Made by a program: the position numbers and the translations under genes. The notes under the pieces are model-generated. The model saw only the letters and a program-made list of their open reading frames with translations, was not told the DNA's origin and did not search any database. From the NCBI GenBank assembly GCA_046048875.1, contig JBJOFG010000002.1:248001-312000 (forward strand): a stretch of 64,000 bases of DNA, read 5' to 3'. Source of the DNA: CAIZGX01 sp046048875 (GTDB lineage: Bacteria > Bacteroidota > Bacteroidia > Flavobacteriales_D > Sanyastnellaceae). Below are positions 45,297 through 53,821 of this stretch, one piece after another; positions within the stretch are counted from its first letter, which is position 1; each line of letters starts with the position of its first letter.

Positions 45297-48200
45297 TTAT
45301 TCGCTAATTACAATACGCTTTGTTGTCAATGCGTTATTGCTATAGAAACGAACGAAATATACTCCAGCACTTAATTCTGGGATATTTACTTCTACCACTT
45401 GATTTGCTTTTACAAGTGCACCTGGGTGTACTAATTTACCTGTGATATCCACGATATCCACTTGACCATCTTCGTGAGTCATTACAGTGAACACACCGTT
45501 TGAAGGATTTGGATAAATATCAATAGCGTTGTTTCCGCTGACGATTGATCTCGCAAATCTCACTTCAGTTTGCTTACCGTTTAACAATCCTAACTCAGCA
45601 GTCATATCTTTTTCAGATACAACACCATCAACAGTTTCGAAAGTGATGTATACCACTCTTGCATTTGAAGAGAACTCGTTCAAATTGAATGCAGAATAAC
45701 GGAAAGTTTTGTCGTTACTGTTATAGAACGCCTCGCTCTCAGAACCCAACTGAGTATCTTCCGTTGCCATATATGTCAATCTATTCTCTTTTACTTCTAA
45801 TGCAATATCGAATGCATTGACAGGCTCTTCAGAGATGAAAGATACTGGAACAGATACTTTAGTTCCATCAACAATTACATTGTTCAAATCAACCAAAATA
45901 TAATCTTCCTCGTTAGTCTTCAAAACTCCATCTGCGGTGTAAGAAGCATAGCTTCCATTCACGTCACCCAACAAAATACCCTTGTATGTTTCTGTACCTA
46001 CTGTAGGACAAGTCGCATTTGTTGTAGAGTAGTTAGAAACGTTCGTTGGTAAGATAAATGGAACAACAGGAACGTTTGCCTTAGAATACCCTACTCCATC
46101 ATTTAATGGGAACGTAGAAGAAATTTGATAAGCAGCTCCGGTCAAACGTGCAGCATCAACAAAGATCCAATCTTTAGACGCTTGCCCGTTTGAAACTCCA
46201 TTGTTGTTGTAGTTCCATGCTTGCATGAATTCTGGGATAGCTAATGTTGCTCTTTGCTTCAACTGCGACAAGTCACCAGCACTAACAACACCGTCTAGGT
46301 TCACGTCAAGGGAAAGCATTTGGTAGATTGAAGGTGTTGCCAAAGTATTTAACAATAATGTCTTTCCGATTACGGCATCCGCAGCGTTGATCAACAATTG
46401 AACTGAGTTCAAGTTATTAATGTCGCGTTGAATAGAGATACTCTGTCCGTTTGTAAGGTTGTGTGTGAATTGTCCAGCAACGTTCGGAGTTACCGCAGTA
46501 GAACCAACTGATGATCCGGTTGCACCGTAAACGTTTGTGATTAAGTATGAGTTAGGTGCAGTCGCATCATAAGAGATTGGGCTGTTATCTGACCAAAACT
46601 GAAGGCTAGCCACATAGTTTTGTTGTGTAGTTGAATACATCTTGCGAGACGTTACAGGCTTCGATTGAACACCTGTAATATAACTTTCTTGTAAGAAAGA
46701 GATCGATACAGAAGATGAATCGACTGGCAAGAAACCAGGCAAACGAGAAAACTCTACGCAGAAGATGTTTCCTGTTCCAGCGAATTCAGCACTTGCAGGA
46801 GCACTTCCATCGAAATACAATGAAAGGTTCAAAGTTCCTGGTGAAGCTATAGCAGAAGCTGTCTCAACATAAGTTGAGTTTGTCAATACGTTGTATACAG
46901 TAATGTTACCTGTTGGAACAACCTTTGCAGCGTCGTAGTTCATCACCACGTCGTATCCTTTTACGTTATCCACAGTGTAAGTTGAAGCAGCAGCTACAGG
47001 CACGCAATATGTTGCGTTATCACAAGTTTGAGAAACTGCCATTACCTCATAAGGCAAAGCAAGTAAATCATTAATTACAAGTGTTAAAGTTGAAGAAGTT
47101 GTGATTGCACCGTTGCTGTCAGTTGCTTTAGCTTCAACAGTCTTCGTTCCAGAAGTACTGTTCCAAGTTGCTGAATAAGGGCTCGTAGCGTCAACACCAA
47201 CTGATACTCCGTTTACAAAGAATTCAACTTGAGTAACAGTTCCGTCAGAGTCAGAAGCAGAAGCTGTGAAAGTAACCGGTGTCAAAGAAGCGCCAGCTCC
47301 TGCAGCAGCAGCAGCATTTGCATAACTCGAGATAACAGCGCTAGAAGAAGGAGAAGTGATAGAAACTGCTGGAGGAACGTTAGCAAGAACGTTCATCGTT
47401 ACAATGTTTGAAGTACCTGTTAATCCTAGGTCATCTGTAGCAACAGCTTTAACTGTTTGTCCCGATCCTAAAACTGCAGTGTGGTTCATTGTATAAGGTG
47501 CTGTATTGTCAACTCCAATTGATACGTTGTTTACGAAGAACTCAACCTGTGAAACAGTACCGTCTACATCTGAAGCAGAAGCGGTAAACGTTAGAACAGT
47601 TCCCGCAACAGTAGTCGTTGGAGCAGTTACAGTAATAGTTGGCGCTTGGTTAGCTGCTGAAGTGAAAGACAAAGTCGATGACTGGGTGCTTACACAATCG
47701 TTATCTGTAACAATCGCATATACCGTGTGAGCTCCTGCAACTGCAGTATAAGAAGCAGTGTACGGAGAAGAGTTATCAGTTGACAATAATGCTCCGTCCA
47801 AGTAGAAAGAAACACCAGTAATTGTTCCGTTTGCATCGGCAGCAGTGGCAGTGAAAGTCATTGCAGTACCGTTGATGATAGCAGAAGTAGATGGAGAAGC
47901 TGCTAAAGTGATTGTTGGAGCAACGTTTGGAACAAGGGTAAGAGTTGGGTGAGTTAATTCAGAACCTGTTGGGTTAGAAGAAACGTAGTTCTCCGCAACA
48001 CCGGTTGCAATGTTTTGAATTTGCAAGTTCAACGCGAAACTAAATTCTCCGTTTGTTGTGAACTGTCCAATCAATACCATATTTGAAGACGTTGGACCTT
48101 GAACTCCACCCAAAGCAGCAATAGATCCGTTTGTAAGAACGATAGATCCACCGTTTGTCTGATCTAATACATCAAGAGCAGTACCTAAACCTAATCCGTT

Positions 48201-48746
48201 TGGAACTACATAAGTTGTACCTGAGCTTGGTAAGAAACCGTCTTGTCCTGAAGCACCGTTAATTGGCAATCCGAAACATCCACCTGGGTTATTCGCTAGG
48301 ATTGATTGCGCGTTTCCAATGGTTCCATCAGTATCCTCAGATTTCAAAACCCCTGCTTTACCGGCAGCAACACCACCTGTGGTAAACCAAGAGTCAATCA
48401 TACCTGTATTCTTTCTGATGTTTGTTGTACTTACGGTTCCTGGGTTAATTGAAACACCCCAAGATGGATCGTTATAGAAACCTGTAGTTGTGTTAACAGT
48501 TAAGTTGTGTGCAGCATTACCGAACAAGCTGTTAAACTTATAGCCAGCAGCCATATCAACATACACGCGGTAGGTTACAGAACTTGTTGTTAAAGGAGTA
48601 ACTGCTCCACTTGCAGTTGCATCTGCAACATCAGCAGCATTAGCTTGATAATATTTCTCAACGACTATGCCTTGCAAGCCCTGTGAGAAAGCGGACGATG
48701 CAGCCAACATCAATCCCATTCCAAGTAAAAACTTTATTGCTTTCAT
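45297..48746 (-). CDS. T9SS multidomain protein: VEKYY domain, three Ig-like domains, dockerin-like motif
   Basis: 1149 residues from ATG 48746 (MKAIKFLLGMG); upstream in-frame codons contain hairpins and are not coding. Residues ~23-270 are the VEKYY domain shared with three genes in the block (GLQGIVVEKYY, SVTYRVYVDMAAGY, VLIGQFTTNGEFSFALN). Three Ig-like repeats (~275-565) share FTASASDxDGTVxQVEFFVN. A cohesin-like section follows, then SLDVNLDGVVSAGDLSQLKQ, a dockerin-type calcium loop, with ILLGDVNGSY further on. The last ~80 residues are the sorting domain (DIYPNPSNGVFTV, DITGKLV, GVYFVRFYSN, RIVISE). It is expected at the cell surface. Confidence 0.85.
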   Translation of the reverse strand: MKAIKFLLGMGLMLAASSAFSQGLQGIVVEKYYQANAADVADATASGAVTPLTTSSVTYRVYVDMAAGYKFNSLFGNAAHNLTVNTTTGFYNDPSWGVSINPGTVSTTNIRKNTGMIDSWFTTGGVAAGKAGVLKSEDTDGTIGNAQSILANNPGGCFGLPINGASGQDGFLPSSGTTYVVPNGLGLGTALDVLDQTNGGSIVLTNGSIAALGGVQGPTSSNMVLIGQFTTNGEFSFALNLQIQNIATGVAENYVSSNPTGSELTHPTLTLVPNVAPTITLAASPSTSAIINGTAMTFTATAADANGTITGVSFYLDGALLSTDNSSPYTASYTAVAGAHTVYAIVTDNDCVSTQSSTLSFTSAANQAPTITVTAPTTTVAGTVLTFTASASDVDGTVSQVEFFVNNVSIGVDNTAPYTMNHTAVLGSGQTVKAVATDDLGLTGTSNIVTMNVLANVPPAVSITSPSSSAVISSYANAAAAAGAGASLTPVTFTASASDSDGTVTQVEFFVNGVSVGVDATSPYSATWNSTSGTKTVEAKATDSNGAITTSSTLTLVINDLLALPYEVMAVSQTCDNATYCVPVAAASTYTVDNVKGYDVVMNYDAAKVVPTGNITVYNVLTNSTYVETASAIASPGTLNLSLYFDGSAPASAEFAGTGNIFCVEFSRLPGFLPVDSSSVSISFLQESYITGVQSKPVTSRKMYSTTQQNYVASLQFWSDNSPISYDATAPNSYLITNVYGATGSSVGSTAVTPNVAGQFTHNLTNGQSISIQRDINNLNSVQLLINAADAVIGKTLLLNTLATPSIYQMLSLDVNLDGVVSAGDLSQLKQRATLAIPEFMQAWNYNNNGVSNGQASKDWIFVDAARLTGAAYQISSTFPLNDGVGYSKANVPVVPFILPTNVSNYSTTNATCPTVGTETYKGILLGDVNGSYASYTADGVLKTNEEDYILVDLNNVIVDGTKVSVPVSFISEEPVNAFDIALEVKENRLTYMATEDTQLGSESEAFYNSNDKTFRYSAFNLNEFSSNARVVYITFETVDGVVSEKDMTAELGLLNGKQTEVRFARSIVSGNNAIDIYPNPSNGVFTVMTHEDGQVDIVDITGKLVHPGALVKANQVVEVNIPELSAGVYFVRFYSNNALTTKRIVISE

Positions 48747-48756
48747 AATTTTTTGG

Positions 48757-48794
48757 TTGCGGCTTCCGCAAGGCCCACCAATTTGCGGGCTTGC
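48757..48794 (-). promoter_or_regulatory. Two mutually exclusive hairpins in the leader of the Ig/dockerin-like gene
   Basis: On the minus strand GCAAGCCC (48794-48787) can pair with GGGCCTTGC (48776-48768, one bulge). TTGCGG (48771-48766) can pair with CCGCAA (48762-48757). The two stems share bases 48768-48771, so only one can form. The second ends 10 bases before the ATG. No T-tract follows, so it is not a plain terminator. Confidence 0.45.
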
Positions 48795-48817
48795 AGAAAC
48801 CAATATTTTTCTATTTT

Positions 48818-50929
48818 TTAGTTACAAGAAGTACCGAATGCAGGAGCAAAAATCAAGAAGTCGTTTACGTCTGTAACGCCATCTAAATTCAAGTCAGTAG
48901 CACAAGCACGAACACCTGTAGTCGAATTTAAAACTTGAGAATACGTCCAGTTAGATAACCAATTCTCTCCGTTTACAGAAGAAAATGCACCACGGAAGTT
49001 AGCTGGTTCAAAGAAACCATCCACTGGAGGTGTTGGGCAACCCGCAATACCAAGTGCTGGATTTGGAGTTACATCATTTTTAACTGAAACAACATTTGTT
49101 GTTGAATTTACTGTGAACGCATAGCTGAACCCTGGCAGAGCTGCTGTAGAAACAGTGTTCAAATCTGCAGCGAATTGATCCGCTTCACCACCAGTAACTG
49201 TAGTAGCCGCTGTAGCATTAGCAGTGCTGCTAGAAGCATCTATTCCCAAACCGTTTGAAGATGCCGTTGCGCTATTCATTAAGATGGTGTTACACTTAAT
49301 AATTAAGCTATTTGGAACAGCCGCTGTGTTTGTGTTTGGAGATTCAGTTGTACCAATATTTCTCCAGTTATGCCAAGCGTTGTAAGTTCTTGCTGGCGTA
49401 CCGGATAATGATTTTGCGAGATTAATTCCATTCTTGAAGTTTGCAAAAATTGAATTATATAATTCTCCTTCTGCACCGTCTTTGAAATTAGCTCCTGCCA
49501 GTCCACGGTTATCGGCTGTTGGTGTTGCTTTACCATTTCCAAGAATTGTGAAGTTATATAAAATTGGATGAGATCTGAACGCTACGTTCGAGGCATTATC
49601 ATCAGAATCTGCCTCTATTCCATTATCATTATCAGGGCTTGTCCCAGCGCCAGTATTCTTCATTCCAAAGAAGAATTGACACTTTCCTTTCCAACCCAAA
49701 TCATAATCAAACATATCATCGTTACCAAATAAAGTTGTGATATACTTCAAATTAACTGTTCCGCCGAAAATTTCAATATTGTCATCTGCGCAAGAAACAA
49801 TTTCAATATGATCAATGGTTGTTCCGCGACCAACCGAACCTAAAGTCAGCCCGTTAATTTCAGCTCCAACAGCGAGAATTGCACCTGAGTGTCTAATAGA
49901 AACGTACTTCATTACACCTGAGTTATCATTGTCGTCGAACGAAGCGCCTCCTGAAACGAATGGAGCTGAATAATTTATATTTCCTACCCACGGTCCAGTT
50001 CCACTAGTAAATGTCGGCGCAGTGCCTGTGAAAAATTGACCTGCAGTGCCAGCAGGAAGAGCATAAACACCATCAAAAGTTGCTTGAGTAACTGCACCTG
50101 TGGTTGCAGTATTTAAAGTAACCACTTGACCTTGCACAGAGGATACCAAAGTACCCGGTGCTATTCCTGTTCCGGAAACCGCCATACCTGGCAAAGCATA
50201 AGCCCCATTAGCAGTCAACGTAATTGTAGTTGATGTTGATGCAGATACGTTTTGGGTGAAAGAATATGTGTTCGGTGTTGGAATTGTACCTGAAGTAACG
50301 TTAGTCGGAGTTGAAATTGCTACGCCATATTGATCTTGAGGATTGGTTGTTGCAAAACCTTCAATGGTACCTAGACCGTCGGCTACCGCCAATTTACCTG
50401 CACCACCTGGAACAAATGGACCGTTAGCTGCAAGTGTAAGATTATTCGAAGCTTTTCCTAAAACAACTACTCCTCCCCATTTACCAATATTGTCTATTCC
50501 ATATGTTCCATCCATTGGATCAGCAGCAGCAGTGAACACAATTGGACAAGATTCAGTTCCTGCGGCATTAATTTTACCTCCTCGTGAAATTATCAAAGCA
50601 GTAGCCTCTGCTGGAACGGCATTTGCTGCACCCTTAATAACCGTACCTGGCGCTATATTCAGCGACTGACCTGAGGGTATGTAAATCTTTTTATCTAGGA
50701 TGTACGTTTTGTCGCAAGTGAAGGTAGCTCCTTGCGTTAATTCACCTCCAAAAGTTCCGTTGATTGCAACATAACCAGGAAGGCTCGTTACGCTGATTGT
50801 TGGTCTACTCGCAACCGGTGGACAGCCACACTCAGCTCCCAAGTTAGATTGTGCTTTTACACCAGCAAAAGCACCGAAAGCCAAAGTGAGAGAAGCGATG
50901 GCTTTGAAAATGTTTTGATTAGTTTTCAT
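48818..50929 (-). CDS. Exported protein with repetitive beta-structure and a dockerin-like tail
   Basis: 703 residues. The signal peptide ends AGVKAQ, followed by AECGCPPVAS. GQSLNIAPGTVIKG, LIISRGGKINAAGTESCPIV and GKWGGVVVLGKASNN are motifs of a family common in Bacteroidota near TonB-dependent receptors; parts look like parallel beta-helix (SCADDNIEIFGGTVNLKYI). It ends CATDLNLDGVTDVNDFLIF then APAFGTSCN, a single dockerin/EF-hand-like calcium loop, and has no T9SS sorting domain, so export beyond the periplasm is not explained. A CATCTTTG promoter-like element lies at 50950-50957. Function is unknown. Confidence 0.75.
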   Translation of the reverse strand: MKTNQNIFKAIASLTLAFGAFAGVKAQSNLGAECGCPPVASRPTISVTSLPGYVAINGTFGGELTQGATFTCDKTYILDKKIYIPSGQSLNIAPGTVIKGAANAVPAEATALIISRGGKINAAGTESCPIVFTAAADPMDGTYGIDNIGKWGGVVVLGKASNNLTLAANGPFVPGGAGKLAVADGLGTIEGFATTNPQDQYGVAISTPTNVTSGTIPTPNTYSFTQNVSASTSTTITLTANGAYALPGMAVSGTGIAPGTLVSSVQGQVVTLNTATTGAVTQATFDGVYALPAGTAGQFFTGTAPTFTSGTGPWVGNINYSAPFVSGGASFDDNDNSGVMKYVSIRHSGAILAVGAEINGLTLGSVGRGTTIDHIEIVSCADDNIEIFGGTVNLKYITTLFGNDDMFDYDLGWKGKCQFFFGMKNTGAGTSPDNDNGIEADSDDNASNVAFRSHPILYNFTILGNGKATPTADNRGLAGANFKDGAEGELYNSIFANFKNGINLAKSLSGTPARTYNAWHNWRNIGTTESPNTNTAAVPNSLIIKCNTILMNSATASSNGLGIDASSSTANATAATTVTGGEADQFAADLNTVSTAALPGFSYAFTVNSTTNVVSVKNDVTPNPALGIAGCPTPPVDGFFEPANFRGAFSSVNGENWLSNWTYSQVLNSTTGVRACATDLNLDGVTDVNDFLIFAPAFGTSCN

Positions 50930-51033
50930 TTGTTTATTTTATTTTGGAGCAAAGATGCCCTTTCAATAAACCTTTAAAATGAAGATGACTTTGTGGTTTT
51001 GTTAAAGAAATTAGCCGTTACGTTTCATACGTA

Positions 51034-51058
51034 TTAACCCTTCTTCATATTGGGTTAA
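51034..51058. repeat. Inverted repeat TTAACCC-11-GGGTTAA
   Basis: Perfect 7-bp arms (51034-51040 and 51052-51058) lie in the 161-base gap between two leftward genes. On the minus strand no T-run follows, so it may be a weak terminator of the six-gene operon or a protein-binding site for the downstream gene. The rest of the gap shows only an AT-rich promoter-like region. Confidence 0.35.
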
Positions 51059-51090
51059 CGACACTTGCGAGAGAAAAAACGAGTTAAAAA

Positions 51091-51753
51091 TTACTTGCTC
51101 TTTCGTAAACTAAGAGACAAACCGAAGGCGACTGGACGTCTATTAATACCTTGATTAGTGATAGATGAAACGAACGAAGTCGCGTAACATTCAGTTCGCA
51201 CATTCCATTTCTTGTCTAAGACAAAATCGTAACCAAAGGAAACTCTTAATGCATGATTGATTGAATTGAAATCATTCTTGACCAATAATGTTTCTTCATT
51301 GTTTGAACCCGCGTATGAATATGCAATTCGATTGTTGATGTAGTAATTCAAAACATAGCCGAATGAAAAATAAGGACGAGCATATTTGTTCGAACCGAAA
51401 GAATATGAAGCTACCACTGGAAGTTCAATAAATCTGTAATTCGATTTATAAAAATCAACACCTAAATCAGTCAAGGAATCTATCGTTTCAACCATATTTA
51501 AATATCCTAAACCCGCACGCAGAGATAACTTTTCAGAAAACTTTTTCTCACCAAAAACTCCTGCTGAATATCCAAAACCACCACGTGAAATGTTACTCAT
51601 ATCAGTATTTAACCAACTCAATTCTTCTGAAGAGGAAGTGACGCGTGAAGTGTAGCTTGGAGAAAAATAACCCCCTATTGCTAATGATTTCTGTGCACCA
51701 ATTTGAACAGACAATACAACCGCAAACAATATGAATGAACCGAACTTTTTCAT
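51091..51753 (-). CDS. Small outer-membrane beta-barrel protein
   Basis: 220 residues with signal peptide ending VQIGAQ. The mature part has about eight amphipathic strands (LAIGGYFSPSYTSRV, FRAGLGYLN seen as LRAGLGYLNMVETI, YARPYFSFGYVLNYYI, LRVSFGYDFVLDK), ending FGLSLSLRKSK, typical of OmpX/porin-family outer-membrane proteins. The partner or solute is unknown. It is last in the six-gene operon, 2 bases after the FISUMP gene, so it is likely to work with that lipoprotein or the receptor. Confidence 0.78.
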   Translation of the reverse strand: MKKFGSFILFAVVLSVQIGAQKSLAIGGYFSPSYTSRVTSSSEELSWLNTDMSNISRGGFGYSAGVFGEKKFSEKLSLRAGLGYLNMVETIDSLTDLGVDFYKSNYRFIELPVVASYSFGSNKYARPYFSFGYVLNYYINNRIAYSYAGSNNEETLLVKNDFNSINHALRVSFGYDFVLDKKWNVRTECYATSFVSSITNQGINRRPVAFGLSLSLRKSK

Positions 51754-51755
51754 AA

Positions 51756-52484
51756 TTAATTATTCTTTACACAACGAATACTCATGCCGTATTCTTTGTA
51801 GGTGTGTTGTCTAAAAATTCGAGTTTGACTTGCGTCGAAGTATCGGTACCAAGCTTCATTTCCATCAGTACTTGCAGTCCACCAAAATGCAGTGTTACCC
51901 TGCAAGTTAACTTCACCATTGAAAACCCTACATCCTCCTGGTTTTGCATTAAACTGATAAGTATCTTTTCCAAATAAAGTAGCGCCCTCAGGCCAACCTG
52001 CTGAATTTTTAGCAGTCAATAATTCTGCTTCTGTTGTGCCTCTCCATCCTAAAGAACCCGATTCATTTTGAGACATTCCTATTTCTCTCTCTAAGGCTTT
52101 CCAATCCTCATCTGTGGCTACATGCCACCCTTCCGGCGCAATATTTAAAGAAGATTCTACAACCGCATAATTGTAGAGCAATCCGAATTGACCATTGTTA
52201 ATTGTTGTATATGCTGGTTCATTTGCTTGGGACCAAATGGTATCATTAGCGTTCTCGTCAATGAATGTTATAGCTGAACCGTCATTGAATTTTGTCACAC
52301 GTAAGTTCTCTGCTGTCCACCACTGATTTCCAATTTTAACAGTCTTGTATGTATTTCCTTGGATATCACTAACGCTGCCTGTTTCAACAACTGGTTGCTC
52401 AGGACTATCTGTATCACACGATTGAAGAACTGCCATGCAAACCAAAGAAAAAACGGCTACGGTGTTTAAAAGTAACGGTCTCAT
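51756..52484 (-). CDS. FISUMP-domain lipoprotein
   Basis: 242 residues. The signal peptide has the lipobox VLQSCD (~23). The body is the Fibrobacter succinogenes major paralogous domain: GNTYKTVKIGNQWWTAENLR, APEGWHVATDEDWKALER, GGCRVFNGEVNLQGNTAFWW, and the closing SIRCVKNN. FISUMP proteins are surface-exposed and related to C-type-lectin-like folds by some annotations; ligand unknown. It overlaps the upstream T9SS gene by 4 bases and precedes the barrel gene by 2 bases. Confidence 0.88.
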   Translation of the reverse strand: MRPLLLNTVAVFSLVCMAVLQSCDTDSPEQPVVETGSVSDIQGNTYKTVKIGNQWWTAENLRVTKFNDGSAITFIDENANDTIWSQANEPAYTTINNGQFGLLYNYAVVESSLNIAPEGWHVATDEDWKALEREIGMSQNESGSLGWRGTTEAELLTAKNSAGWPEGATLFGKDTYQFNAKPGGCRVFNGEVNLQGNTAFWWTASTDGNEAWYRYFDASQTRIFRQHTYKEYGMSIRCVKNN

Positions 52485-53809
52485 AACTTGATAAATAATT
52501 TGTGTTTGCTCATTCCTCCATTCGAAACTTTCATTTGATATAACCCGGGAACCAATTCAGAAGTTTCAATTGGAACAATAATATTCAGATCGGAAGCAAC
52601 TACTGAAGCTGACTTCATATTCGTACCATAAGAATTGTAGATTTCATAATACCATAGTCCTTCTATTCCTGAAATGATATTCAAAGTCAAATTGTTTTCT
52701 GTTGGATTTGGATAAACATTTATATCGAAGTCATCTCCCATAAGCGATGGACAAACTTCTTCTATGTTCCTTCCTGCACATGAACCAGGATAACAACACA
52801 AAGCCTCTACACTAATATTAACAGCTGGGTCGTAATTACACGCCAAGGAGTCCATGCATCCGAAAATAATTGGAGTAATACAACTTCCTTCTTCCAAACA
52901 AACGAAAGAAGAATTGTACTCCAAGTAATTCGGATTATTGCATCCACAAGAATATGGATAACTTAGAAATGCATTATACTTTTCGTTTGCTCCCAATAAC
53001 GTGTCTTTGGAAACATAATTCACAACAGTTGGAACCCCATTTACCAATTCTTCAACCGTTATATTCATATTGAATGCAAGCTCTCCTAATGTGGTAAGCT
53101 GAGCAATAATCACTTGATTGCTATCTGCAACTGTGCCCGATACTCCGGAACAACTTAACTGAAAATTGTTACTCTCGAAATTGCTATTCGGAACGATAGA
53201 CCCAAACATGGTAGAATCGGTTCCAGAGAAGAAATCCAACACCCCATTGCTCTGCCAATTTGAAGGTGCCGAGTTTAACGTATCCATACCGTCTGCAACG
53301 GTCAAAGGACTACCACACGTAGGGTCTTCATTTATTAGCAATCCAGAGGCAACTGCTGCACTTCCTCCATCATTATTGATTCCTCCAACAAAAGACCCAT
53401 CAGTATCTTGGTCTTTCAATATTCCATAGTAATACTTCGTCCCTTGTCGTGCGGTCTGACCTAGGGTAAGCCATGTGTCCAATGCAACTGTGTTCTCCAA
53501 ATATCTTCCTTTAATAAAGTCTTTTCCGAACGATTGTCCATCGAGAATATTATTGAAAAACACTTCTGAACTCGAAATAGAAAACGGATGATTTGCGTCA
53601 CCATAAATACGCTTGAGTATTGTGCCTGGTTTTAAATCAACATAAACTCTATAAGTTGTCGATCCAATTGGAACCCCTCCGCCGGAAGTGTCTGTAGCAT
53701 CATTCGTATCGCTCACGTAGTATTTTTCTACTATTACTTTTTCCAATTGTGCGGAAGCAAAATGAGTAAGAAATACTGATAATAATATGGTTGTAATTAG
53801 ATTCTTCAT
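52481..53809 (-). CDS. T9SS-exported VEKYY-domain protein with a cysteine-rich insert
   Basis: 442 residues. After the signal peptide (FASAQ), residues ~20-285 are the VEKYY domain (LEKVIVEKYYVSD, GSTTYRVYVDLKPG, QVIIAQLTTLGELAFNMN). Residues ~290-355 are Cys-rich (CGCNNPNY ... GCMDSLACNYDPAVNISVEA ... CCYPGSC). The end is the T9SS sorting domain (NVYPNPTENNLTLNI, GLYQMKVSNGG, KLFIKL). The gene is 12 bases after the TonB-dependent receptor. No enzymatic motif is seen; a surface-attached substrate-binding role is inference. Confidence 0.82.
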   Translation of the reverse strand: MKNLITTILLSVFLTHFASAQLEKVIVEKYYVSDTNDATDTSGGGVPIGSTTYRVYVDLKPGTILKRIYGDANHPFSISSSEVFFNNILDGQSFGKDFIKGRYLENTVALDTWLTLGQTARQGTKYYYGILKDQDTDGSFVGGINNDGGSAAVASGLLINEDPTCGSPLTVADGMDTLNSAPSNWQSNGVLDFFSGTDSTMFGSIVPNSNFESNNFQLSCSGVSGTVADSNQVIIAQLTTLGELAFNMNITVEELVNGVPTVVNYVSKDTLLGANEKYNAFLSYPYSCGCNNPNYLEYNSSFVCLEEGSCITPIIFGCMDSLACNYDPAVNISVEALCCYPGSCAGRNIEEVCPSLMGDDFDINVYPNPTENNLTLNIISGIEGLWYYEIYNSYGTNMKSASVVASDLNIIVPIETSELVPGLYQMKVSNGGMSKHKLFIKL

Positions 53810-53821
53810 CTCTAGCAGTAA

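Noticed and set aside
47100..47900. Repeated short sequences resembling a repeat array
   Set aside because: They are the three homologous Ig-like domains coded by the 1149-residue gene. There is no repeat-spacer regularity, so this is not a CRISPR array.
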